Shown here in pieces: positions 1-8,257 of a stretch of 32,144 nt of DNA. The position numbers were made by a program, and so were the translations under genes. A model generated the notes under the pieces. That model was not told where the DNA came from and did not search any database. It saw only the letters and a list, made by a program, of their open reading frames with translations. How positions within the stretch are numbered: position 1 is the stretch's first letter; each line of letters starts with the position of its first letter. Source of the DNA: Streptomyces milbemycinicus (GTDB lineage Bacteria; Actinomycetota; Actinomycetes; Streptomycetales; Streptomycetaceae); the NCBI RefSeq assembly GCF_002154605.1, contig NZ_MUNE01000502.1, positions 1 through 32,144 on the forward strand, read 5' to 3'.

Positions 1-557
1 GCGGCCGGACCCGGCCGCGCTACCAGCTGGCCATCGAGGCCCTGGTGACAACCACGGCCGATCCGAGGGCCTACCAGGCGTTGCACCCAGAGCACCAGCG
101 GATCTGTGACCTGTGCCGTGAGGTCAAGGCGGTGGCCGAGGTGTCGGCACTGCTGTCGATCCCGATCGGGGCGGCCCGCATCCTTGTCGCCGACCTGGCA
201 GAAGCCGGCATGGTAGTCATCCACCAGCCAGGCAGCGGCGAAGCCGGCGGACAGCCCGACGCGGCCCTGCTCGAAAGAGTGCTCAGCGGACTCCGTAAGC
301 ACCCGGACGCGGATGTCCGGGCAGGACAGGGCCCAGGCCACGCTCGTACCGGAGGCAAGGCCGCGGAGCGGTGGCTCGCGGACGGCTACCAGGTACTTTC
401 CGATGACCTCGGCACTGTCCTGGACATCGAGACCGGCCTTCGTGAGGCGCTGCTCGACTCCCACCACGATGCCGCCGTCGCCGGCCTCGATGATGTCCTG
501 GATGTGCAGGCCGGCCTGCATGAGGCTTTGAGGACACAGCCCGGCGTCGACACATGA
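1..557 (+). CDS. DUF742 family protein, 5' truncated by window edge, with unusual C-terminal tail
   Basis: The frame is open from base 3, so the true start lies before the window. The stretch LHPEHQRICDLCRE followed by VAEVSALLSIPIGAARILVA and LLERVLSGLRK is the typical C-terminal half of Streptomyces DUF742 (CvnC-type) proteins, which sit in conservon operons with a sensor kinase, a roadblock protein and a GTPase. From memory the family usually ends just after the LSGLR motif. Here about 85 further residues follow, containing two similar segments, VLDIETGLREAL and VLDVQAGLHEAL. The tail may be a fusion caused by the insertion-sequence debris that starts at the stop codon. A GTG at 45 is internal and is not the real start. 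No conservon GTPase follows, so the operon appears broken. The family call is secure; the function of the tail is unknown. Confidence 0.75.
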   Translation, partial: GRTRPRYQLAIEALVTTTADPRAYQALHPEHQRICDLCREVKAVAEVSALLSIPIGAARILVADLAEAGMVVIHQPGSGEAGGQPDAALLERVLSGLRKHPDADVRAGQGPGHARTGGKAAERWLADGYQVLSDDLGTVLDIETGLREALLDSHHDAAVAGLDDVLDVQAGLHEALRTQPGVDT

Positions 558-689
558 GAGCCCACCAGCAGCCAACAGTCCCGCATGACCTCGACGCAGG
601 CAGACTCCTGCGCAAACGTCCTCGGCGGCGTTATCAATGAGCACCGGTATGGTGCCTGATCAGCAGCGATGACTTTTCGAGCCTGACAG
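554..689 (+). pseudogene. IS integrase/transposase C-terminal remnant (element A) with its 3' end
   Basis: The plus strand reads DLDAGRLLRKR and, after a frame slip near 617-621, LGGVINEHRYGA then stop at 657-659. This matches the C-terminus of the integrase remnant at 15.16-15.75 kb (VLRTRILGGLINEYKYAA). Bases 663-682, just after the stop, are an exact inverted copy of 15137-15156, so the similarity extends into the element's non-coding right end, which probably finishes near 689. The N-terminal and core portions are absent; the DUF742 tail occupies that place. It is a dead fragment. Confidence 0.7.
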
Positions 690-881
690 CAGCAGTGCCG
701 CCAAGAACGCCCGGTCGCCAGGAGCGAACCGCACCCTTTCCTTGCCGAGTTGCCGCTCCAGCACCATCAGCTGGTGGCGCAGGGCAAGGATCTCCGCGTC
801 CTTGTCGCGGTCGCTCATCGGTAGCAGGCGCAGCATGGCGAACGCGTGGGTCACAGCCAGGTAGCCCAGTCGTAGCAGCAC
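690..881 (-). pseudogene. IS integrase/transposase N-terminal remnant (element B)
   Basis: The minus strand from a GTG at 881 reads YLAVTHAFAMLRLLPMSDR, then KDAEILALRHQLMVLERQLG and RAFLAALL. This is the characteristic N-terminus of a large actinomycete integrase-core transposase family (IS3/IS481-like). Similarity ends at about 690, exactly where the inferred right end of element A begins, and the frame then reads into that end and stops. The simplest reading is that element A inserted into element B and later deletions removed the rest of both. The helix-turn-helix and DDE core are missing. Confidence 0.7.
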
Positions 882-1071
882 AGCCGACCATCATTCCGCG
901 ACGATCGACAGCCGCGCGAGGGCACGGGGGCGAGCGCCTTCCAACGAGACTCCCTAAACCCTCGCACACCACCTCCCACCAGGGCGGACGGGTTTTTCGG
1001 CAGGCGCAGGGCAGAGCACACTCGAATGATGGACGGGCTGGCGTGGGGACCCGCATGAGCAGGGATTCTCT
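882..1071. other. intergenic region upstream of the first FadR-type regulator
   Basis: This 190-bp gap lies between the start of the IS remnant and the regulator. I see no convincing gene. The hexamer TATGAT at 1071-1076 overlaps the first candidate start codon and could be a -10 for a leaderless transcript starting at the alternative ATG 1084, but no -35 is evident at the right spacing. Confidence 0.3.
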
Positions 1072-1767
1072 ATGATTGATGCCATGGCTGATGGGACTCG
1101 ACAGGATGCGCTGACCGATCGCGTGTACGAAAGCGTCAAGACGATGGTCATGGACCACGAGATCGAACCTGGCGCCCGTGTGAACATCGAGGGACTGGCC
1201 CGTCAGCTCAACGTGTCGGCGACCCCGGTGCGAGAGGCGCTCGCCCGGCTCGAGTCGGAGCGGCTCATGGTCAAGCGGCCCAACGCCGGCTATCGCGCCA
1301 CCGACCTGCTCGACCCCGACGCCCTGCTGGACCTGTTCGAGATGCGGCTGTTGCTCGAACCCCGGGCCGCTTCACTGGCCGCGGAGAACGCGGGCGACGA
1401 GGAACTGCACCAACTGCGGTCCATCGTCGAGGAGATGCGCCGCCAGCCCGACCTGGGCGAGAAGTACTCGGACTATCGCCGGTTCGCCGCGCTCGACCAG
1501 GAGTTCCACGATGTGCTGGCCCAGGCCGCGGGGCGGCCGCTTCTCGCCGACGCGGTCAACCGCCTCCACGCCCATCTGCACATGCTGCGGCTGAACAGCG
1601 CGCCCGGATCTGTCGACGCCACCGTCGCCGAGCACGAGCACATCCTGGATGCTCTCGTGCAGCGCAACCCGGAGAAGGCGGCCGAGGCGATGGCCACGCA
1701 TCTGCGCTCCAGCCGGGTGCGCCACCGCCCCCAGCCCCCGGCGCGCAGCCGGACCGCGTCCCGCTGA
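1072..1767 (+). CDS. GntR/FadR-family (FCD) transcriptional regulator 1
   Basis: Protein of 231 aa. Residues about 15-78 form the GntR winged helix (EGLARQLNVSATPVREALAR, then KRPNAGY). Residues about 82-215 form an FCD ligand domain with candidate metal-binding His at 146, 190 and 210 (QEFHDVL, EHEHILDAL, MATHL). FCD regulators usually sense sugar acids or other organic acids. The gene converges on the fucose operon, with 48 bp between its stop and the end of the mannosidase. It is a paralogue of the regulator at 12921, which lies at the other end of the operon. The ATG at 1072 has a weak AGGGA-like site upstream; ATG 1084 is an alternative. It is probably a repressor of the fucose genes responding to a pathway intermediate (inference). 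Confidence 0.85.
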   Translation: MIDAMADGTRQDALTDRVYESVKTMVMDHEIEPGARVNIEGLARQLNVSATPVREALARLESERLMVKRPNAGYRATDLLDPDALLDLFEMRLLLEPRAASLAAENAGDEELHQLRSIVEEMRRQPDLGEKYSDYRRFAALDQEFHDVLAQAAGRPLLADAVNRLHAHLHMLRLNSAPGSVDATVAEHEHILDALVQRNPEKAAEAMATHLRSSRVRHRPQPPARSRTASR

Positions 1768-1815
1768 GCGCCAGCGGGCGGCACACCCGGGCGCGGTGCT
1801 CGGCTCCAACGCGTC

Positions 1816-4800
1816 TCAGCTCGGGTCGCCGTCGTCGCTCGGCGTCAGGCGTATGGTGACGATCTGGAAGGGACGGAGGCGCAGCCGGAACCGCGATCGG
1901 TCGACCGGGGTGATCGCGCCGCCCTCCGTACGCGGCCGTTCCAGCAGGTCGACCTCGACCGGGTCGCCGAGGCCGTCGGCGGTGCGCAGTTCGACGTCGG
2001 CCCGTCCGCCCCGCGACTCGTAGATCCGTACGATGACGTCTCCGCCGCGGTCGTCGGCCAACTTCACCGTCTCGATGACGGCACCGTCGCCGGTGAGCTT
2101 CACCAGCGGGGGGACCGGGTGCTCGCCGAGTCGGACCCGCGGCGGCAGGTTCAGTGCGTAGCCGGCCTCGATCACTTGACCGATGTCGCCGAGCACGAGC
2201 AGGTGATCGAAGGTGTGCTCGCCGCGGTCGGTGTCCGGGTCGGGGAAGGACGGCGCGCGCAGCAAGGAGGCGCGCAGCACGGTCGCGGTGCCGCCGCTCG
2301 GCCTGGTGTGCCGCGTGACATCGTGGCCGTACGTCGTCGCGTTGGCCAGGCCGACGCCGAAGCCGTGCTCGGCCACGTGGATCCACCGGTGGGCACAGAC
2401 CTCATAGCGCGCCTCGTCCCAGGAGGTGTTCTCGTGCGTCGGCCGTTCCAGGTGGCCGAACTGCGTCTCCGCCGCGTGCCGTTCGGCGTGGACGTCGAGC
2501 GGGAAGCTCAGCTTCAGCAGCGCGTCGCGTTCCTGCCAGTCGACACTCGTCCGTACCCGCAGCCAGGGACGCCCAGGCTCCAGGCACGCCTCCTGGACCA
2601 CCGCCGACGCACCCCGCTTGCCGAATGATCGCCGGATGACGAGCCGGTCCCCGCTTTGCTCGATCGCACGCCGTACACGCGGTGGCCGCCGTCAGGTCCT
2701 CGACGCTGTCGCGGTAGTGCCGGTCGATGTCCCAGGCGTCCCACCTGCTGGGCACGTCACGGTGGAGCTGCAGCAGGTTCCCGGGTTCCCCGGCGGGGAT
2801 TGCGTCGCGGCCGCTCGCCAGGTCGACCAGGGAGACGAGCAGGCCGGCCTCGTCGAAGGTCGCCGCCACGAGACCGTTGGCCAGGCGGTGCCCCCGATTG
2901 GGGTGTGTCTCGACCGTGCCGGGTCCGGCCGTCCGCGGCGGGCCCGCGGCGAGGCTCGCGACGCCGTCGCGCTCGTGCGGGGCCGCGTTGAACAGCAGCG
3001 GCAGGTCGCCGGTGCCGCCCAGCACGGCCTGCGCCCCCTCGATGAGTGCATTCAGCCGCTTGTCGACGTCGGCGTACGCGGCCTCCGCCTCGCGGTGCAC
3101 CCACGCGATCGAGGAGCCGGGCAGGATGTCGTGGAACTGGTTGAGTAGAACCTGCTTCCACACGGCGGCCAGCTCGTCGTACGGGTAGTCGGCCAGCCCG
3201 CGGACGGCGGCGGTGGTCAGCCACAGCTCGGCCTCGCGCAACAGGTGCTCGCTGCGGCGATTGCCGCGCTTCGTGCGGGCCTGCGAGGGCGAGGTGTAGG
3301 TGCCGCGGTGCAGTTCGAGGTACAGCTCCCCGCGCCACACCGGCGCGTCCGGGTACTCCGCCTCGGCGCGGCGGAAGAAGTCCTCGGGGCCGCCGAGCCC
3401 TACCCTCGGCGATCCTTCCAGATCCGCCGTACGGCGGGCCGCCGCGAGCATCTCGCGGGTGGGGCCGCCGCCGTCGCCCCAGCCGAACGGCACCAGCGAC
3501 ACGCTGGCCCTGCCGTGCTCGGTGAAGGTCTGCGAGGCGTGTGCGAGCTCGGCGGCCGACAGCTCGGAGTGGTAGGTCTCGACCGGCGGCAGGTGGGTGA
3601 ACAGCCGGGTGCCGTCCAGCCCCTCCCACCAGAACGTGTGGTGCGGCATGGAGTTGCTGTCGTTCCACGACATCTTCGTGGTGAGCATCCACCGGCAGCC
3701 GGCAAGCGCTGCGATCTGCGGCAGTGCCGGGCTGTAGCCGAAGGAGTCCGGCAGCCAGACGTCCTGCGTCTCCGCGCCGAGCTCGGTCTGGAAGAACCGC
3801 TTGCCGAACACGAACTGCCGCACCAGGGCCTCACCGCCGGGCATGTCCGTGTCGGACTCGACCCACATGCCGCCGGCGGGGACGAACTGCCCGGTCCGCA
3901 CCTTGGCCAGCATTCGCTGCCAGACTTTCGGGTGCTCGTTCTTGATCCATTCCCACTGCTGGGCCTGCGAGCAGGCGAAGACGAAGTCGGGCTCGTCGTC
4001 CATGAGCGTCATTACGTTGCTGAACGTTCGCGACGCCTTGCGGATCGTCTCGCGCACGGGCCAGAGCCATGCCGAATCAATGTGCGCGTGGCCGACCGCG
4101 ACGACCGAGTGAGCGCTCGCGTGGGCGGGCGCAGTGAGCACGTCGCGCAGCATCGCTCGCGCGGTGGCGGCGGTGCCGGGAACGTCGTGCGGGTCCAGGG
4201 CGTCGAGCATCTGCTCCAGCGCACGGGCGATCGCCATCCGGCGCGGGGCGTCGGAGAGGACTGGCGCCGCAGGCCGTCGAGCGCGCGGATGTCGGCGAGC
4301 AGGTCCGCCACCTCGGTGCTGCGCAGCACGAGCTGCGCCCGGGCGAGCCGGTACAGCGGCCGCGGGTCGCGGGTGCGCACGTCACCCTGGTTCGTCGGGG
4401 TGAATGACCAGTTCCCCTGGTGCAGGTCCGGGTTGGCGGCGGCCTCGAGGAAGAACTCGACGCTCCCGTCGGGCGCGGGCGTGACCGGCACCCAGTCGGT
4501 GCGCGGAGCAACGCCCTTCAGCGGCGTCCCGTCGGGGCTGTACGCCAGGCCCTCGGCCTGGAAACCCGGCGTGCGCGCGTCGAAGCCGAGATCGACGACG
4601 GCCTCGACAGCCGCGCTGGGCCACGCGGCGGGCACCGTGCCCTGGAACCGGAACCATGTAGTGCTCCATGCCGGTCCCAGGGCGTCCCGATCTCGAACGG
4701 CCGGTATTCGGCGTCGGCCGGCCACGGGACCGGCTCGCCGGGCGCGTGCCACGCCGCCACGGTGAGCGGGGCGCGGTCGCGGTGGACGGCTGGCTCAATG

Positions 4801-4850
4801 CGGTCGCGCACGGCCCGGTTCAGGCGTGCTTCCAGCGTGTTGTCGTCCAT
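1816..4850 (-). pseudogene. alpha-mannosidase, GH38, with three frameshifts
   Basis: Three reading frames join into one GH38 protein of about 1,010 aa, a normal family length. The start at 4850 gives MDDNTLEARLNRAV. The frame changes at about 4676-4678 (consistent with loss of one G, restoring TPWGPAW), at about 4260-4262 (one base lost, restoring RRQVLSDAPRR) and at about 2677 (one base gained or two lost). The catalytic part is all in the long third piece: metal site GHAHIDSAWLW, nucleophile region WLPDSFGYSPALPQ, and NQFHDILPGSS. The last piece carries the C-terminal beta domains (THENTSWDEARYEVCAHRW). No signal peptide, so cytoplasmic. It is the last gene of the fucose operon, 46 bp after the AKR, and would trim alpha-mannosides from imported glycans. 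It is either a true pseudogene or a victim of sequencing indels; as read it cannot make full-length enzyme. Confidence 0.85.
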
Positions 4851-4896
4851 GGTGGGTGGTGTTCCTATCCTCAGGGAGGGGTGGTGCACGCCGTGC

Positions 4897-5892
4897 TCAC
4901 GGCGACGGCGGCCGACTGAACGCGCCCTCGGGCAGCGGTGCCGCGGGCCGTATTCGCGGCCACAGCGCATCAGGGATGGGCTCGTCGACCCGCCGCGCAG
5001 CGAGGCGCACCTGGTCGGGGGAGGTCATGCCGGCGACCACCGACGCCACCTCCGGCCGCCGCAGCGGGAAGCGGAGCGCGGCGTGGGCCAACTCGATGCC
5101 CGCGGCCCGGCAGAGCGCGGCGAGATCGCGGGCGCGGCGCAGCACCGGCTCGGTCACCGGCGCGTAGTCGAAGGTGTCGTCCTCGCCCGGCTCGGTCCGC
5201 GCGAGAATGCCGGAGTTGAACGGCGCCGCCGCGAGCACCGACACGCCGCGCTCGGCGCAGCGGTGCAGCAGCGGCTCGCCGGAACGGTCGAGCAGGGTCC
5301 AGCGTCCGGCGAGCATCACGGCGTCCACGTCGCAGCGGTCCACGATCTCCGCGAGCGGCTGCCAGTAGTTCATGCCGACGCCGACCGCCGAAACCAGGCC
5401 CTCGTCGCGCATCCGCAGCAGCTCCGGCACCGTCTCGGCGATCACCTGCGGGACGTGCAGGTCGGGGTCGTGTACGAGGGCGATGTCGACGTGGTCGACG
5501 CCCAGCCGGGTCAGGCTGTCTTCGAGGCTGCGCCTGACCCCGGCGGGGGAGTAATCGAGGCGCCTCCGCAGCGTGTCCGGCACGGCGAACCCCGAGTCGA
5601 GATCCGTGCCGCGAGGATCGTCGTTGGGGACGAGGAGCCGCCCGACCTTCGTCGAGATCACGTACTCGGCGCGGGGCCTGGACGCCAGCGCCTGGCCGAG
5701 CCGCTGCTCGGCCAGGCCGAGCCCGTAGTGCGGCGCCGTGTCGAAGTACCGGACGCCGGCCTGCCAGGCCGCGTCGACGGTCGCCTGTGCCTGCTCGTCG
5801 TCGACGGCGGCGTACAGGTTCCCGATCGGCGCGCTGCCGAAGCCGAGCTCGGTCACGTGGACGCCGGTCCGTCCGATCCGCCGGCGGTTCAC
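4897..5892 (-). CDS. aldo/keto reductase, probable L-fucose (D-threo-aldose) 1-dehydrogenase
   Basis: Protein of 331 aa from a GTG at 5892 that overlaps the upstream lactonase stop by 4 nt (GTGA), indicating translational coupling. The N-terminus ELGFGSAPIGNLY and FDTAPHYGLGLAEQRLG is the pattern I know from D-threo-aldose/L-fucose dehydrogenases. The AKR catalytic tetrad is present: Asp51, Tyr56, Lys82 (STKVGR) and His141 (LVHDP). It would oxidise L-fucose to L-fuconolactone with NAD(P)+ in the cytoplasm, supplying the lactonase encoded just upstream. Family certain; L-fucose specificity rests on the neighbouring fucosidase, lactonase and mutarotase. Related sugars such as L-galactose or D-arabinose are alternatives. 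Confidence 0.85.
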   Translation of the reverse strand: MNRRRIGRTGVHVTELGFGSAPIGNLYAAVDDEQAQATVDAAWQAGVRYFDTAPHYGLGLAEQRLGQALASRPRAEYVISTKVGRLLVPNDDPRGTDLDSGFAVPDTLRRRLDYSPAGVRRSLEDSLTRLGVDHVDIALVHDPDLHVPQVIAETVPELLRMRDEGLVSAVGVGMNYWQPLAEIVDRCDVDAVMLAGRWTLLDRSGEPLLHRCAERGVSVLAAAPFNSGILARTEPGEDDTFDYAPVTEPVLRRARDLAALCRAAGIELAHAALRFPLRRPEVASVVAGMTSPDQVRLAARRVDEPIPDALWPRIRPAAPLPEGAFSRPPSP

Positions 5893-6803
5893 GCGGCGGC
5901 CCCGCTGCCAACGGCGAGCCCGTACCAGCGGTTCGCGGTGCCCCCGTACACGGCGGCCCGGTCCGCGTCGTCGAGCGTCTCCAGCAGCGCCGCAGTGATC
6001 GACAAGGTGTGCCCGTAGCCGGCGGCCAGGGTGCACACCGGCCAGTCCGAGCCGAACATCAGCCGCCGGGCGCCGAACTCCTCCAGCAGCGGCCGGGCGT
6101 ACGGGAGCAAGTGCTCGGCGTCGCGCTGCCCGTCGCCGGCCTCGGTGAGCAGGCCGGAGAACTTCACCGCGACGTTCGGCAGGGCCGCCAGCTCGGCGAT
6201 GTGCGTCGCCCACGGTTCGATCGCGCCCGCCGCGATGGGTGGCTTGCCCGCGTGGTCGAGGACGAAGGAGGTGCCGGCGTGGCGCCGTACCGCCTCGATC
6301 GCCGAGGGGAGCTGTGCGGCGGTGACGATCAGGTCGAAGACCAGCCCGCGGTCGCCCAGGACGTCCAGGCCGGCGGCGACGTCCTGGCGCAGCAGCCAGT
6401 CTCCCTCTGCCGCGCCGGGCGGTTCGAGCTGAACCTGGTGCCGCAGGCCGACCAGGCCGGTGCCGCCCTCCGCCGCGCGCAGCCGGTCCAGGATGCCGGC
6501 GAGGTCGGGGGCGGTGAGGTCGGCCCAGCCGACGACACCGGCAACGCGGATGTCGCGCGCGTGCAGCCGCAGCAGCTCCACGGTCTCGTCCGTCGAGTCC
6601 ACCGTCTCGACGACCACGGTCGCGTCGATGCCGTGGGCGTCGAGCTGCGGTGCCAGGTCGGTCATGGTGAAGTCGCGGCGCAGGACGGGCAGGTCCCGCG
6701 TCCATGGCTGGTCCCGGACCGACAGGTCCCACACGTGGTGGTGCGCGTCGACACGTGGCGGTCCCGCCACGCTTTCGGCGGCTTCAGCGCGGTCCGTCGT
6801 CAT
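5889..6803 (-). CDS. amidohydrolase family 2, probable L-fuconolactonase
   Basis: Protein of 304 aa. The metal motif HxHxW lies at residues 21-25 (DAHHHVWD), followed by RDFTMTDLAPQLDAHGID, LDHAGKP and the late metal-site motif MFGSDWPVC. This is the COG3618 group, which contains L-fuconolactonase. It would hydrolyse L-fuconolactone to L-fuconate. The ATG at 6803 lies within the 3' end of the mutarotase gene (20-bp overlap), and its stop overlaps the next start by 4 nt, so it is translated as part of the operon. No signal peptide. Related activities in the family include rhamnonolactonase and 2-pyrone-4,6-dicarboxylate lactonase; context favours the fucose lactone. Confidence 0.83.
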   Translation of the reverse strand: MTTDRAEAAESVAGPPRVDAHHHVWDLSVRDQPWTRDLPVLRRDFTMTDLAPQLDAHGIDATVVVETVDSTDETVELLRLHARDIRVAGVVGWADLTAPDLAGILDRLRAAEGGTGLVGLRHQVQLEPPGAAEGDWLLRQDVAAGLDVLGDRGLVFDLIVTAAQLPSAIEAVRRHAGTSFVLDHAGKPPIAAGAIEPWATHIAELAALPNVAVKFSGLLTEAGDGQRDAEHLLPYARPLLEEFGARRLMFGSDWPVCTLAAGYGHTLSITAALLETLDDADRAAVYGGTANRWYGLAVGSGAAA

Positions 6804-7116
6804 GGAACACCTCCTCCATCGGCGCCCACCACTCGCCGTCGGCCGCCGATGTGACCGGCTCCTGGCAGGGATCGGTCAGCTGCCACCACTGCTGCGTCGT
6901 CTCGTCCTCGGCGAGTCGCGCCAGATCGGTGTGCAGATCGTCCCCGGTGTACTCGTAGTAGCTGAACAACAGGCCGTCCCGGAGGAAGATCGAGTAGTTG
7001 CCGATGTGGGCGCGGTGCAGCGCGACCAGCACGTCCGGCCACACGGTCGCGTGCAGCTCCCGGTACTCCTGCTCCTTCTCCGGCCGCAGCCGGATGACGG
7101 TGGCCACCCGTTTCAT
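6784..7116 (-). CDS. L-rhamnose/L-fucose mutarotase family protein (RhaM-like)
   Basis: Protein of 110 aa, normal for this family. Residues corresponding to the E. coli RhaM active site are present: Tyr18 and His22 (QEYRELH) and the tandem Trp77-Trp78 (QQWWQL). It interconverts the anomers of a 6-deoxy sugar so that the dehydrogenase receives its preferred form. I chose ATG 7116 because GAGGAG lies 5 nt upstream; a TTG at 7119 is possible but unlikely. It lies 18 bp after the dehydratase stop and overlaps the lactonase start. In a fucosidase operon the substrate is probably L-fucose rather than L-rhamnose. Confidence 0.85.
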   Translation of the reverse strand: MKRVATVIRLRPEKEQEYRELHATVWPDVLVALHRAHIGNYSIFLRDGLLFSYYEYTGDDLHTDLARLAEDETTQQWWQLTDPCQEPVTSAADGEWWAPMEEVFHDDGPR

Positions 7117-7134
7117 CAAGGCTCCTCAAGTCGT

Positions 7135-8223
7135 TCAGGCGACCCGGTGGTCGTCCAGGGCGTCGGGGTTCCAGTCGATTCCGATGCCGGGTACGTCGGG
7201 AGGGGTCACGCAGCCGTCCTCGATGGCGAGCGTGCTGTGCGTGATCGCCTGGAGCTGCGGTATGTGCTCGACGAAGATCCCGTTCGGCACGGCCGCGGCA
7301 AGGCTGACGTGTAGCTCCATGAGGAAGTGTGGGCTCACCGCGACGTTGAAGGCCTCGGCGGCGTGCGCGACCTTCAGCCAGGGGGTGATCCCGCCGACAC
7401 GGGCGACGTCGACCTGGACGATCCCGGCCGCGCCCGCGGCCAGGTAGGCGCCGAACCGCTGGACGGAGTACAGCGACTCGCCGACCGCCACCGGCACGCT
7501 GGTCGAGGCGGACAGCCGGCGGTGCCCGGCCAGGTCGTCGGCCGGCAGAGGCTCCTCGAACCAGGCGATGTCAAGCGGCTCGTACGTGCGAGCGCGGCGG
7601 ATCGCCTCGGCGGCCGTGAAGGCCTGGTTCGCGTCGACCATCACCTCCAGCTCCGGGCCCACGGCCACGCGGACGGCCGCGAGCCGCTCGGCGTCCTCGG
7701 CCGGCGACGGCCTGCCCACCTTGATCTTCACGCCGCGCAACCCGGCCGCGGCCGACCGCTGCGCGCCTGCCACGACTTCTTCGATCGGCAGGTGCAGCCA
7801 GCCGCCCTCGGTGTCGTAGACGGGCAGCCGCTCGTGGGCGCCGCCCGCCATCCGCCACAGCGACTCGCCGGTACGGCGACCGCGCAGGTCCCACAGCGCG
7901 GTGTCGACGGCGGCGAACGCCAGCGAGGTGATTGCCCCGACGGTCGTCGCCCGAGTCTGGTCGAGCATGTGCCGCCACAGTGCCTCGACGGGCCGGGCGT
8001 CCCGCCCCAGCAGCGCCGGGACCAAGTGGTCCCGGATGAGCGACACGACGGCCCGCCCGCCGGTCCCGATGGTGTAGGAGTACCCGATGCCGGACAGCCC
8101 GTCGGACGTGTGGACTGTGGCGAGGACCGTCTCCTGCTTGACGAAGGACTGCATCGCGTCGACGCGTACGGCCGCCGGCTCGAGATCCACCAGCTGGACG
8201 TCGATGCGTTCGATTCGGGTCAT
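7135..8223 (-). CDS. enolase-superfamily sugar acid dehydratase (mandelate racemase subgroup), candidate L-fuconate dehydratase
   Basis: Protein of 362 aa with the full mandelate-racemase-type active site: KxK base pair Lys166/Lys168 (GVKIKVG), metal ligands Asp197 (DANQAF), Glu223 or Glu224 (WFEEP) and Glu249 (VGESLYS), and an Asp272/His299 dyad (QVDVARVGG, SPHF). It should remove water from an acid sugar to give a 2-keto-3-deoxy acid; in this operon L-fuconate is the expected substrate. Characterised L-fuconate dehydratases are, as I recall, longer (about 430-440 aa), so this may be a different subfamily that took the same role. ATG 8223 has AGGAAG 8 nt upstream. It lies 34 bp after the permease gene. 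Confidence 0.8.
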   Translation of the reverse strand: MTRIERIDVQLVDLEPAAVRVDAMQSFVKQETVLATVHTSDGLSGIGYSYTIGTGGRAVVSLIRDHLVPALLGRDARPVEALWRHMLDQTRATTVGAITSLAFAAVDTALWDLRGRRTGESLWRMAGGAHERLPVYDTEGGWLHLPIEEVVAGAQRSAAAGLRGVKIKVGRPSPAEDAERLAAVRVAVGPELEVMVDANQAFTAAEAIRRARTYEPLDIAWFEEPLPADDLAGHRRLSASTSVPVAVGESLYSVQRFGAYLAAGAAGIVQVDVARVGGITPWLKVAHAAEAFNVAVSPHFLMELHVSLAAAVPNGIFVEHIPQLQAITHSTLAIEDGCVTPPDVPGIGIDWNPDALDDHRVA

Positions 8224-8257
8224 GTCGTGTGCTTCCTGGATCGGGGCACGGTACGGC

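Noticed and set aside
1071..1084. Leaderless promoter TATGAT for the first FadR regulator
   Set aside because: No -35 partner at suitable spacing; noted only as an alternative start.
1768..1815. Bidirectional terminator between regulator 1 and the mannosidase
   Set aside because: The convergent 48-bp gap is GC-rich but I could not draw a convincing stem-loop.
3245..6018. Long plus-strand frames (506 and 532 codons) opposite mannosidase, AKR and lactonase
   Set aside because: Antisense shadows of conserved genes with no recognisable domain or ribosome site.
4897..6732. A 611-codon minus-strand frame that includes the AKR
   Set aside because: The part above 5892 is a high-GC shadow of the lactonase gene; AKR similarity starts at the GTG at 5892, which overlaps the lactonase stop.
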